Below, one piece after another: positions 1 through 6,431 of a stretch of DNA of 10,186 bases. Under the pieces are notes generated by a model, which was given only the letters and a program-made list of their open reading frames with translations, was not told the DNA's origin and did not search any database. The first letter of the stretch is position 1. Every line of letters begins with the position of its first letter. The DNA is from Bacillota bacterium (lineage in GTDB: Bacteria; Bacillota; Bacilli; Paenibacillales; NBRC-103111), in NCBI GenBank assembly GCA_023388055.1, contig JAEWGW010000041.1:1-10186 (forward strand). The letters run 5' to 3'. Both the position numbers and the translations under genes were made by a program.

Positions 1-14
1 GTTGTAGACTTCAT
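1..14 (-). CDS. 5' end of a minus-strand gene leaving the window
   Basis: Reading the minus strand, an ATG at 14-12 is followed by AAG TCT ACA, giving Met-Lys-Ser-Thr before the window ends. An AAGGAGG ribosome binding site lies at 29-23 with 8 bases to the ATG, and a sigma-A-like promoter lies further upstream at 64-93. Only four codons are visible, so the product cannot be named. The call rests entirely on the strength of the start signals. Confidence 0.5.
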
Positions 15-63
15 AGTAAGCGCCTCCTTGGTGGGTTTTAGGGCATTGACCCGTCACACCCCC

Positions 64-93
64 ATCATACGAGGCGCCCCTGTTTTTGTCCAA
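64..93 (-). promoter_or_regulatory. Sigma-A-type promoter for the gene at the left edge
   Basis: On the minus strand TTGGAC (93-88) is followed after 18 bases by TATGAT (69-64). These match five of six bases of each of the TTGACA and TATAAT consensus boxes. It would give a leader of about 45 bases before the ATG at 14. It lies just downstream of the Gly-X-X remnant, so the left-edge gene probably has its own transcript. Confidence 0.6.
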
Positions 94-108
94 GGCCATT
101 TTCTTAGC

Positions 109-378
109 CTACACAGGAATGTTTACATTCTCAAAACCGCCGATTTGAGCCGCTAAGAGCTTCTGAGTTCCGTTACAGCAAACAGTAACTGTCTGGAACC
201 GCTGTTCTGTTGCTCCATCTGCTCCATCTGCTCCGTCTGCTCCGTTGCTCCGCCTGCTACTTCTACTCCTTCTACTCCTTCTACCACTTCTACTCCTGCC
301 ACTCCGTCTGCTACTTCTACTCCTGCCGCTCACCCTTTCTGCTCCTTCTGCTACTTCTACCCCTTCCGCTCCTGCCGC
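109..378 (-). pseudogene. Remnant of a Gly-X-X repeat (collagen-like) gene with a distinct C-terminal tail
   Basis: The minus-strand frame opens right after the TAA of the upstream acetyltransferase, in the same frame, and runs 89 codons to a TAG at 111-109. The first part reads as Gly-Ala-Glu/Gly-Val-Glu units. The middle turns Arg/Ser-rich (SGRSRSSRRS), while the +1 frame there continues Gly-Val-Glu-type units (GVEGVEVAGG). The last part returns to the first frame as GADGADGADGAT. It ends in a non-repetitive tail of about 33 residues containing TVTVCCNGTQKLLAAQIGGF. Two compensating shifts inside the repeat would explain this. I infer a decayed or slippage-prone collagen-like gene whose 5' end is missing. 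Alternatively it is a real 74-residue protein starting at the GTG at 333-331, which has AAGGAG about 8 bases upstream, but that purine-rich motif is expected by chance here. I do not recognise the tail domain. Confidence 0.4.
210..378. repeat. Strand-asymmetric trinucleotide-phased minisatellite (pyrimidine-rich on plus strand)
   Basis: The plus strand is built almost only of units such as CTACTTCTACTCCT, TGCTCCATC and TGCTCCGTC, so the minus strand is nearly pure purine with some T. Units are multiples of three with occasional one-base offsets, which move the Gly-X-X frame. The tract begins at the stop codon of the GNAT gene (379) and ends where the unique tail begins. Such DNA is prone to replication slippage. 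Confidence 0.7.
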
Positions 379-1047
379 TTAAATGGGCAACAACGGAATC
401 CGTTCGCGACTGCCGGCCTTCTCTACCATCTCCGTCCACGCGGCGGGTTTATTGGGCAGAATGGCGTAATAGGTGGTCAGGAATTGGGCCACCAGGCTGC
501 CGGGCAGCGCATCCGTCTCTTCATAGGGCAAGTAGCACAGGTCCAGCTCCCCTACCGCCTCCCCGTCACCCAACCAAGAGGGATGGACGTATTCCAAGTC
601 CAGCTTCCGGTAGCCCAGATGGGCCAGCACCTCCCGCCGCACAAAAGGGTCCATGGGTTTGATGCCGCCGAAGCTGTGATCCTGGATCAGGTAGGGGTTA
701 TAAATTTCCGCGAACATCCCTTTAAGCTTACGCCCGCTGGCCACCGCCCATTCGTTTAGCTCCCGCTGCCTGCGCTGCGCCAGGAACGGACCAATCCCAA
801 GCCCCTCCCGGCCGATAATCGTAAAATCCGTCATCGCCACTTCCATCTCCGGGTAAAAGCGGTATTCCGTGGCGCCTACCACCTGGCCCTGCTCCACGGC
901 AACATATACCCGCAGGCCGTTGTCCTGCAGCGGCTCGTCCCACAGGGGTGCCTCCAGCACCTCCTCCGGCGGAAACACCTCCTGCATCAGACGGTGCATA
1001 GCGGCAAAATGGGGATCATGAATCGATGTGATCCGAATAAATTCCAT
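379..1047 (-). CDS. GNAT-family N-acetyltransferase (first of two)
   Basis: This encodes 222 residues. The protein looks like a Gcn5-related acetyltransferase, an enzyme fold that moves an acetyl group from acetyl-CoA to an amine; the substrate is unknown. Residues 46-65 (VYVAVEQGQVVGATEYRFYP) form the usual beta-hairpin pair before the cofactor site. Residues 79-90 (GREGLGIGPFLA) fit the acetyl-CoA pyrophosphate-binding loop, here with Gly-Leu-Gly-Ile-Gly and a helix after it. The C-terminal third (150-222) is less typical and may set specificity. The ATG at 1047-1045 is chosen because a GAGGAGG site (1064-1058) lies 10 bases upstream. The stop TAA at 381-379 is followed in frame by the Gly-X-X remnant. 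The upstream 459 bases are repeats, so the gene is probably transcribed on its own. Family assignment is fair; function is open. Confidence 0.8.
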   Translation of the reverse strand: MEFIRITSIHDPHFAAMHRLMQEVFPPEEVLEAPLWDEPLQDNGLRVYVAVEQGQVVGATEYRFYPEMEVAMTDFTIIGREGLGIGPFLAQRRQRELNEWAVASGRKLKGMFAEIYNPYLIQDHSFGGIKPMDPFVRREVLAHLGYRKLDLEYVHPSWLGDGEAVGELDLCYLPYEETDALPGSLVAQFLTTYYAILPNKPAAWTEMVEKAGSRERIPLLPI

Positions 1048-1117
1048 GAATATGTCTCCTCCTCGCTATTGTGAATGACGCCGGTGTCCGCTGCTGGTTG
1101 TGACAATAATTGGCGCA

Positions 1118-1240
1118 CATCCGGTTGGAGCATTTGTTCAAGCGCTTCTAGATCAGCTGTTGGAGCATCCGGTTAGAGCATTTGTTGAAGCGCCCGTTAG
1201 AGCATCTGTTCAACCACCCGCCCAAGCACTACTGGAGCAC
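1118..1240 (+). repeat. Direct repeats built on GTTRGAGCAT
   Basis: A 28-bp block at 1118-1145 recurs at 1166-1193 with 26 of 28 bases the same; it contains CATCCGGTT and GAGCATTTGTT. The core GTTGGAGCAT or GTTAGAGCAT starts at 1124, 1159, 1172 and 1196, and a variant (ACTGGAGCAC) at 1231. Steps are 35, 13, 24 and 35 bases. It lies in the leader side of the GNAT gene at 1047. Confidence 0.65.
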
Positions 1241-1260
1241 CTGTTGGCAATGGGGCGAAC

Positions 1261-1429
1261 TCGGTTTTTCATATACAATCCTGCCTCGACACGGCTTTTC
1301 GTGCATTGTAGTCGGTTTTTCATATATAATTTGGCCATTTCCCTGTCCCGGCCGTATTTGTATATGATTTTTCATGTTTAATCATCAAAAATGGGCTTCC
1401 GGCCGTTTTTATACTCGGTTTTTCATATA
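1261..1429 (+). repeat. TCGGTTTTTCATATA box repeated every 51-52 bp
   Basis: The identical 15-mer TCGGTTTTTCATATA occurs at 1261, 1312 and 1415. A diverged copy at 1364 (ATGATTTTTCATGTT) fills the gap, so box starts step by 51, 52 and 51 bases. The second and third units also share GGCCGT followed by a T-rich run near their ends. This makes it a degenerate tandem array rather than scattered words. Confidence 0.75.
1359..1388 (-). promoter_or_regulatory. Candidate promoter for the first GNAT gene
   Basis: On the minus strand TTGATG (1388-1383) and TATACA (1364-1359) stand 18 bases apart, each matching four of six consensus bases. It would start transcription near 1352, leaving a leader of about 300 bases that contains both repeat families. 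The -10 overlaps the diverged box copy at 1364. The match is modest in AT-rich DNA. Confidence 0.3.
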
Positions 1430-1506
1430 CGCCAGGTGCAGCGAAAAGGGCGAATCGGTGCAATGGACATAACTAGTTGAAGTGAATAGGGTGCACCGTC
1501 CCCCCC

Positions 1507-2175
1507 TCACCCGTTCAAAAACGGATTCCGCCACTCCATCAGCACCGCATGGTTCAGCGATTCCTCATCCTCCAGGTAGCCCTCCAGCACCGCCACCGGC
1601 GTCCGGCCGCAGCGCAGGAGGAAGGTAATCACCGGGTCCTTCAGCCGCCCGGCCAGCACCTCCTCCAGATACTGCTGGGGAGTGAACCGGTCCGCCCACT
1701 TATAATACCCCGACATCCGTCCGCCGCCCAACAGACGCTCCAGCCCAAGCTGCACCACCACCTCGTACATGGTCAACATCATCCACTTGCCCAGGCCCAG
1801 CTTCCGGTAGCGGGGCGAGACGCTGATATCCACCACATATAGGCTGTTGCCCTGAGGGTTATGGGTGCGGATATACCCCTCGTCGGTGATCTCCGCCCAG
1901 GTGTGCTGCGGATGGTCTGCGTCATATGCCACCACCAGCCCGGTCATGGACCCGGCCAGCTCCCCCTCTACCTCCACACACAGCGCTCCTTCCGGAAAAA
2001 ACGACACATGATTGGCCAGCTGCTCCTTGTTCCACCACAACTCCGAAGGAAACGGCGGCGGAAAGCATTCCGCCTGGATACCGATGAGCCCGTCGAAGTC
2101 CTTCTCCGTATACCGCCGGATCACAGTCCGGTGAGGTTGGCCCTCCGGGGTAAACGTGTATAGCTCCTTTTTCAT
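1507..2175 (-). CDS. GNAT-family acetyltransferase related to the N-terminal domain of YhcX-type proteins
   Basis: This encodes 222 residues. Residues 113-133 carry the acetyl-CoA-binding motif A: the strand YVVDISVSP is followed by R124-K-L-G-L-G129 and a helix. The C-terminal half (LLGGGRMSGYYKWA, then LKDPVITFLLRCG, then DEESLNHAVLMEW and a final NP) resembles the RimI-like domain fused to nitrilases in B. subtilis YhcX, as I remember that family. Here it stands alone as the third gene of an operon, 19 bases after the nitrilase stop. A purine-rich AGGGAAGGG (2194-2186) precedes the ATG at 2175-2173. The likely role is to acetylate a small amine or a protein in a pathway shared with the adjacent amidohydrolase; the substrate is unknown. 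The domain call is firm, the pairing is inference. Confidence 0.85.
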   Translation of the reverse strand: MKKELYTFTPEGQPHRTVIRRYTEKDFDGLIGIQAECFPPPFPSELWWNKEQLANHVSFFPEGALCVEVEGELAGSMTGLVVAYDADHPQHTWAEITDEGYIRTHNPQGNSLYVVDISVSPRYRKLGLGKWMMLTMYEVVVQLGLERLLGGGRMSGYYKWADRFTPQQYLEEVLAGRLKDPVITFLLRCGRTPVAVLEGYLEDEESLNHAVLMEWRNPFLNG

Positions 2176-2194
2176 AAAACGCCAGCCCTTCCCT

Positions 2195-3058
2195 CTACAT
2201 CGTCGTCCAGTCGGGATACAGATCCGTCCGGCGATCCCGCCACGTAGTCACGCTGCCCCGCTGTCTGACCTCCTCCAGCAGGCTCAAATCCAGATCCGCC
2301 GTAACGATCATGTCGTCATTTATTTCCCCTTCGGCCAATACTCCCCGGGGAGGAAACGGGATGTCGTTGGGGCTTAAGATGGCGGCTTGACCATAGTTGG
2401 CCCGCATAAAATCTACATTTTCCAAGGCGCCCACGGTTCCTGTTGTCACCACATATATCTGGTTCTCCACCGTCCGGGCATGGCAGGAATAACGCACCCG
2501 ATAAAACCCGTGCCGGTCGTCGGTGCAGGACGGGCAGAAGATCACATCCGCCCCCGCGGCGCGCACCATCCGCACAATTTCCGGAAACTCGATGTCGTAG
2601 CAGGTCAGAATGCCTATCCGCCCTTTTGCCGTATCGAACACCCGCACCCCGTCCCCGGCGCTCATCCGCCATTCGGTGACCTCCGTCGGCGTAATATGCA
2701 GCTTGTCCTGGCGCTCCACCCGGCCATCGGGATAAAACAGATGAGCTGTATTGTACAGCCGTCCCTCCCGCTCCGTCACATGGGTGCCCCCGATAATGTG
2801 GACGCTGTGGGTCTGGGCCAGCCCCCGGAACAAGGCCGTGTACTGCTCCGTAAAACCCGGCAGCGCATGAATGGGCAGCCCTTCCCCCGCACCGTTGCCG
2901 ATGGACAGCAGTTGGGTCGTAAAAAACTCCGGGAACAGAATAAACTCAGCCCCGTATTCCATCGCCGTTTTCACATAATGCTCCGACTGTCTGGCGAAGT
3001 CCTGAAACCCCTCCGCCTTGCGGAGCCGGTATTGTACGGCGGATACCCGCATTTTCAA
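2195..3058 (-). CDS. Carbon-nitrogen hydrolase (nitrilase superfamily), YhcX-like
   Basis: This encodes 287 residues. The Glu-Lys-Cys triad of the superfamily is visible: E44 in FILFPEFF, K119 in RQDKLHITPTE, and C153 in ILTCYDIEFPE. A second conserved acidic position follows in ITPTE. These cytoplasmic enzymes split a C-N bond in an amide or nitrile through a thioester on the Cys. The sequence fits the subgroup often fused to a RimI-like acetyltransferase (nitrilase_Rim1_like). Here that partner is the next gene, 19 bases downstream, so the domain order is reversed relative to the fusion. The TTG at 3058-3056 is preferred because AGGAGG (3071-3066) lies 6 bases upstream. An in-frame ATG at 3052-3050 is the alternative, 12-13 bases from the same site. 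The substrate cannot be read from the sequence. Confidence 0.9.
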   Translation of the reverse strand: MKMRVSAVQYRLRKAEGFQDFARQSEHYVKTAMEYGAEFILFPEFFTTQLLSIGNGAGEGLPIHALPGFTEQYTALFRGLAQTHSVHIIGGTHVTEREGRLYNTAHLFYPDGRVERQDKLHITPTEVTEWRMSAGDGVRVFDTAKGRIGILTCYDIEFPEIVRMVRAAGADVIFCPSCTDDRHGFYRVRYSCHARTVENQIYVVTTGTVGALENVDFMRANYGQAAILSPNDIPFPPRGVLAEGEINDDMIVTADLDLSLLEEVRQRGSVTTWRDRRTDLYPDWTTM

Positions 3059-3124
3059 TGGAAACCCTCCTGTCCGCCGCCGGCTCTGCAGCCCGCAGCC
3101 CGTTATGCCGTTATGGTACCAAAG

Positions 3125-3994
3125 TTATCCGCCCTCCGCCACTTTCCGGATGCTGGCCATGTTGGCTCTGGCGCATTCGTACCCCAGCTCCATACAGCGG
3201 TCGGCGCAGGGGAAGTCCAGGATGCCGATGGAGCCCAGCTCCGGGGACAGAATCAGCTCCGGGTAGCCGGAATCCGCCTGGGACATCCGGTGCAGACCCA
3301 GACTGACCGACCGGGACAAAATGGAGGAAAAGCTCCACTTGGACAGGTGCAGGGGCGTCACCGTCACCAAATCCACCGCCACAATCCGTTTGGCGCCCAT
3401 CGCCTTCAAAGCAGCGGCCGGGCAATTGTCCATCAGACCGCCGTCCACTAAGAGCCGCTCCCCCATCCGCACCGGCCGAAAAATGCCGGGGATGGACATG
3501 CTGGCCATGACGGCATGGGCCAGGCTCCCGTCCGGGACCACCTCGCAGTGGGGGCCGAGAACCCCGCTCTCCGCCGGGCGGTTGGCGAACAGCACCTGGG
3601 AGCCCGCCGCCAGATCCGTGGCCGCCACTGCAAAAGGCAGCTCCAGCTCTGCGATCTGCCGTTCCCCCAGCAGCTCCTCCAGCAGCTTGCCCAGCCGTTT
3701 GCCGCGGATCAGCCCCGGCAGGGAGCCCTTCGGCGCCAGCCACCGGCAGGCCAGGCCGGCATAATCCACATCCATCAGCTTGGCGCTGAGCCGGGAGGTC
3801 AGCACCGCCAGCTCCCGGGCGGAGGCGCCACAGGCCAGCATGGCCGCAGCCAAGGCTCCTGCACTGGTTCCGGCTACTGCCTGAACCGGGATGCCCTCCT
3901 CCTCCAGCGCCCGAACCACCCCCGCGTGGCAGCAGCCCGTTACTCCTCCCCCGCCCAATGCCAGAGCAATACCGCCTTGCTGCTCCTGACCCAC
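3125..3994 (-). CDS. Patatin-like phospholipase family protein
   Basis: This encodes 289 residues. The patatin catalytic signature is complete: an oxyanion loop LGGGGVTG (13-20), the nucleophile elbow GTSAG with Ser44, and the catalytic Asp184 in VDGGLMDNCP. This is a Ser-Asp dyad acyl hydrolase acting on lipid esters. Length and motif spacing fit bacterial RssA/YchK-like proteins, which lack added membrane domains. There is no signal peptide, so it is probably cytoplasmic or membrane-associated. The start is a GTG at 3994-3992, with GGGGG inside an AAGGGGG site (4009-4003) 8 bases upstream. It is the first gene of the minus-strand operon; 66 bases separate it from the nitrilase. Lipid substrate and link to the next two genes are unknown. 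Confidence 0.9.
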   Translation of the reverse strand: MGQEQQGGIALALGGGGVTGCCHAGVVRALEEEGIPVQAVAGTSAGALAAAMLACGASARELAVLTSRLSAKLMDVDYAGLACRWLAPKGSLPGLIRGKRLGKLLEELLGERQIAELELPFAVAATDLAAGSQVLFANRPAESGVLGPHCEVVPDGSLAHAVMASMSIPGIFRPVRMGERLLVDGGLMDNCPAAALKAMGAKRIVAVDLVTVTPLHLSKWSFSSILSRSVSLGLHRMSQADSGYPELILSPELGSIGILDFPCADRCMELGYECARANMASIRKVAEGG

Positions 3995-4090
3995 AGAAAA
4001 TACCCCCTTTTTTATGCGATGATGGGATGATTGTTATATAGGGTTTCCGAACTGCCGGGACTTTACCGGAATGAATGGATATACAAGTGT

Positions 4091-4125
4091 TTCACCTAGA
4101 ACTCCGGGCGTTCACCGGGTATAAT
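4091..4125 (+). promoter_or_regulatory. Candidate promoter of the zinc-ribbon gene with twin TTCACC words
   Basis: A perfect TATAAT lies at 4120-4125, about 60 bases before the ATG at 4185. The -35 is poor (TAGAAC at 4097-4102, 17-base spacer). The word TTCACC occurs at 4091 and 4111, exactly 20 bases apart and on the same DNA face, overlapping the -35 region. This could be an activator or repressor site. The gap 3995-4184 is divergent, and no clear promoter for the patatin operon is seen; a TATAAC at 4038-4033 lacks a -35. Confidence 0.4.
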
Positions 4126-4184
4126 TAAATGAACGTTATTATTGAAGCAATCCGCAGGATAAGGATGAAGGAGGCCAAAACCCG

Positions 4185-4532
4185 ATGAACTGCCCGGTAT
4201 GCGATAATGTGAAAATGCGTGAAGTGGAAAAAGCAGGCGTTACCATAGACACATGCCCCCAGTGCAAAGGAGTCTGGCTGGACCGCGGAGAACTGGACAA
4301 GTTAATGAGCGACGTGCGCGAGGTCCGGGAGGATTTCAATACCTGGCAGAAGCAGCGTGATGATGATTACGAGCGCCGCGATTACGACCGCCGTGATGGT
4401 GAACGGCGCGACTACGAACAGCGGAGCTACGAGCATAACCCCTCCTACGACAAAAATCATTACCCTCAGCAGGGCTACAAAGGCAAGAAGAAAAAGAGCA
4501 TTCTGGACAGTCTGGGCGATCTGTTCGACTAG
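4185..4532 (+). CDS. Small TFIIB-type zinc-ribbon protein
   Basis: This encodes 115 residues. The N-terminal 40 residues form a zinc ribbon with C3-P-V-C6 and C24-P-Q-C27, followed by KGVWLDRGELDKL, the hallmark of the zf-TFIIB family (PF13453). From about 58 to 85 the chain is a low-complexity run of Arg, Asp, Glu and Tyr (repeated RRDY/RRDG), probably disordered. The C-terminus has a KGKKKK patch and then a short amphipathic SILDSLGDLFD. A perfect AAGGAGG (4168-4174) lies 10 bases before the ATG. It may bind nucleic acid or a protein partner, but the family has no settled function. It is followed by a hairpin that separates it from the ABC genes. Confidence 0.88.
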   Translation: MNCPVCDNVKMREVEKAGVTIDTCPQCKGVWLDRGELDKLMSDVREVREDFNTWQKQRDDDYERRDYDRRDGERRDYEQRSYEHNPSYDKNHYPQQGYKGKKKKSILDSLGDLFD

Positions 4533-4581
4533 GAATAGCTTTCCAGTCCATATTCGCTGTACCTTAACAGCTGTGTTTTAT

Positions 4582-4631
4582 CGAAAACCAGCCGCTGCCC
4601 CCGCCACGGGGTAACAGACGGCTGGTTTTCG
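4582..4631 (+). terminator. Strong hairpin, terminator or attenuator, before the ABC exporter genes
   Basis: The 13-base arms CGAAAACCAGCCG (4582-4594) and CGGCTGGTTTTCG (4619-4631) are perfect inverted repeats. The 24-base loop holds a second small stem, CCCC (4599-4602) with GGGG (4608-4611). The GC core followed by TTTT, mirrored by AAAA, fits an intrinsic terminator that may work both ways, though the T run is short. It ends 30 bases before the first ABC ATG. Confidence 0.75.
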
Positions 4632-4661
4632 CGTCATCATAACCGGGAGGAATTATTCCAC

Positions 4662-6431
4662 ATGTCTTCATCAAAAATAACATTCAAGCTCCCCCTCCGG
4701 GAGTATGCGGGGCTTCTGGCGCAGTACCTGATCCCCCAATGGCCCGCTATGACTGCGCTTGGGCTGCTGCTTCTTGCGGGCATCGCCATGCAGCTGATCA
4801 GCCCTCAGCTGATCCGGTATTTCATCGATACGGCCCAGTCAGGCCAAGGCGGCGAGAAGCTGATGCAGGCGGCCCTGTGGTTTATCGGCTTGTCCGTGCT
4901 GACCCAGGGTGTCCGTGTTATCGCAGCCTACATAGGAGAAAATGTGGGCTGGACCGCCACCAACCGGCTTCGCAGCGAGGTAGCCGCCCACTGTTTGAAG
5001 CTGGATATGTCCTTCCACAAGAACCATACCTCCGGGTCCATCATTGAACGGGTAGACGGGGATATCAACGCCTTGGGCAACTTTTTTTCCAACTTCGTCA
5101 TTCTTCTGTTAAGCAACATGGTATTAATGGCCGGCATTCTGGTTCTGCTGTTCCGGGAAAATGTGCTGATCGGCGCGGTGATGACGATTTTTGTGATCTT
5201 CGCCCTGACGGTTATCCAGCGCATCCGGCGTTACGCCGCCCCCATGTGGACCAAAATGCGCCAGATCAGTGCGGAATTTTACGGGTTTCTGGGTGAGCAC
5301 CTGGAGGGCACCGAGGACACTCGGGCCAATGGAGCTACCGCCTATGTGCTGCACCGATTCCACAGCCTGCTGCGCACCTGGCTGCCGATCCGCATCCGGG
5401 CGTTTTTCGGGTTTGCCGCCATGTGGATTACAGCCATTGTGGTGTTTGCCCTGGGAAATGCCATGGCCTTCGGCATCAGCGCTTATCTGTGGCGGCAAGG
5501 GGGCATCACCATCGGCGCTGTGTATATGGTCTTTCACTATACGGAGCTGCTGGCCCAGCCCATTGAAAAAATCCGCCAGCAGCTGGAGGATCTGCAAAAG
5601 GCGGATGCCAGCATCACCCGGATCCGGGAGCTGCTGGGCACCGAGTCCTTGATCCGCGACGGCGACAGCGGCAGACAGCTTCCGGAGGGAGCGCTGTCGG
5701 TAGAGTTCCGAAGCGTCACCTTCGGCTATGAGGAGGACAATACGACTCTGGATGATCTGAATTTCAGACTGGAGCCAGGGAAGGTGCTGGGGCTTTTGGG
5801 CCGGACGGGAAGCGGAAAATCCACCACCGCCCGGCTGCTGCTTCGTTTCTATGATCCCGGAGAAGGAGCCATTCTTCTGGGGGACACGGATATCCGGGAA
5901 GTGCGCCTGCATGATCTGCGCAGCCGGATCGGCTTCGTTACGCAGAATATTGAAATTTTCCAGGGAACGGTCCGGGATAACCTGACCTTCTACGATGCAA
6001 GCATTGACGACACTCTGATCCGGCAGGTGCTGGAGGAGCTGGGTCTGGGCAGCTGGCTGGCTTCCCTGCCCCAGGGTCTCGATACTCTCCTGGAATCCGG
6101 AGGCGGCGGTTTGTCAGCAGGGGAAGCTCAGCTCTTGGCCTTCGCCCGGGTGTTCCTGAAGAACCCGGGACTGGTGGTGCTGGACGAAGCCTCCTCCCGG
6201 CTGGACCCGGCTACCGAGCAGCTGCTGGAGCGTGCGGTGAGCAGACTTTTGAAGGACCGCACCTGCATCATTATCGCCCACCGCCTCTCCACCATTCAGC
6301 GGGCCGATGATATTCTGATGCTGGATGACGGACGGATCGCCGAACACGGCAAACGGCTTGCGCTGCTGGCCGATCCGGGCTCCCGGTTCAGCCAGGTGAT
6401 GGAAGCCGGACTTGAGGAGGTGCTCGTCTAA
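4662..6431 (+). CDS. ABC exporter half-transporter, subunit 1 (canonical catalytic Glu)
   Basis: This encodes 589 residues. A membrane domain (about 25-300) has hydrophobic spans near 30-50, 68-92, 137-164, 166-188 and 246-275, and a DMSFHKNHTSG stretch (115-125) typical of the first intracellular loop. The ATPase domain follows: Walker A GRTGSGKS 380-387, Q-loop Q428, signature LSAGE 484-488, Walker B VVLDEA with D508 and catalytic E509, H-loop H540. It is a fused TMD-NBD subunit that works as a dimer in the cell membrane. Its signature deviates from LSGGQ while its Walker B is intact, which suits one half of an asymmetric heterodimer with the next gene. The start ATG has GGGAGG (4645-4650) 11 bases upstream. 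No promoter is evident between the hairpin and the ATG. Cargo (drug, peptide or lipid) cannot be told. Confidence 0.93.
   Translation: MSSSKITFKLPLREYAGLLAQYLIPQWPAMTALGLLLLAGIAMQLISPQLIRYFIDTAQSGQGGEKLMQAALWFIGLSVLTQGVRVIAAYIGENVGWTATNRLRSEVAAHCLKLDMSFHKNHTSGSIIERVDGDINALGNFFSNFVILLLSNMVLMAGILVLLFRENVLIGAVMTIFVIFALTVIQRIRRYAAPMWTKMRQISAEFYGFLGEHLEGTEDTRANGATAYVLHRFHSLLRTWLPIRIRAFFGFAAMWITAIVVFALGNAMAFGISAYLWRQGGITIGAVYMVFHYTELLAQPIEKIRQQLEDLQKADASITRIRELLGTESLIRDGDSGRQLPEGALSVEFRSVTFGYEEDNTTLDDLNFRLEPGKVLGLLGRTGSGKSTTARLLLRFYDPGEGAILLGDTDIREVRLHDLRSRIGFVTQNIEIFQGTVRDNLTFYDASIDDTLIRQVLEELGLGSWLASLPQGLDTLLESGGGGLSAGEAQLLAFARVFLKNPGLVVLDEASSRLDPATEQLLERAVSRLLKDRTCIIIAHRLSTIQRADDILMLDDGRIAEHGKRLALLADPGSRFSQVMEAGLEEVLV

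Larger units (their letters stand above)
1048..1506. other. Repeat-rich non-coding gap between the two GNAT genes
   Basis: No gene with a credible start is seen here. Positions 1118-1240 hold degenerate direct repeats, and 1261-1429 hold a box repeated at 51-52 bp steps. A candidate minus-strand promoter lies at 1359-1388. No strong terminator is visible for the operon ending at 1507: the best inverted repeat (1456-1462 with 1492-1498) has only seven base pairs, a 29-base loop and no T tract. Confidence 0.6.

Noticed and set aside
210..662. 150-codon plus-strand reading frame starting in the pyrimidine tract
   Set aside because: Its Leu- and Tyr/Ser-rich start is only the simple repeat read in another frame, and the rest is antisense to the GNAT gene.
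1100..1381. 93-codon plus-strand reading frame over the repeats
   Set aside because: It starts at a GTG without a ribosome binding site, and its sequence just follows the DNA repeats.
1456..1498. Inverted repeat CGGTGCA / TGCACCG as terminator of the patatin operon
   Set aside because: Only seven pairs, a 29-base loop, and no T run on the minus-strand side.
2387..3451. 354-codon plus-strand reading frame
   Set aside because: It crosses the antisense of both the nitrilase and patatin genes, which have full catalytic motifs; its own product is Pro/His/Arg-rich with no domain.
5124..5912. 262-codon minus-strand reading frame inside ABC subunit 1
   Set aside because: It is antisense to a well-conserved transporter and has no recognisable motif.
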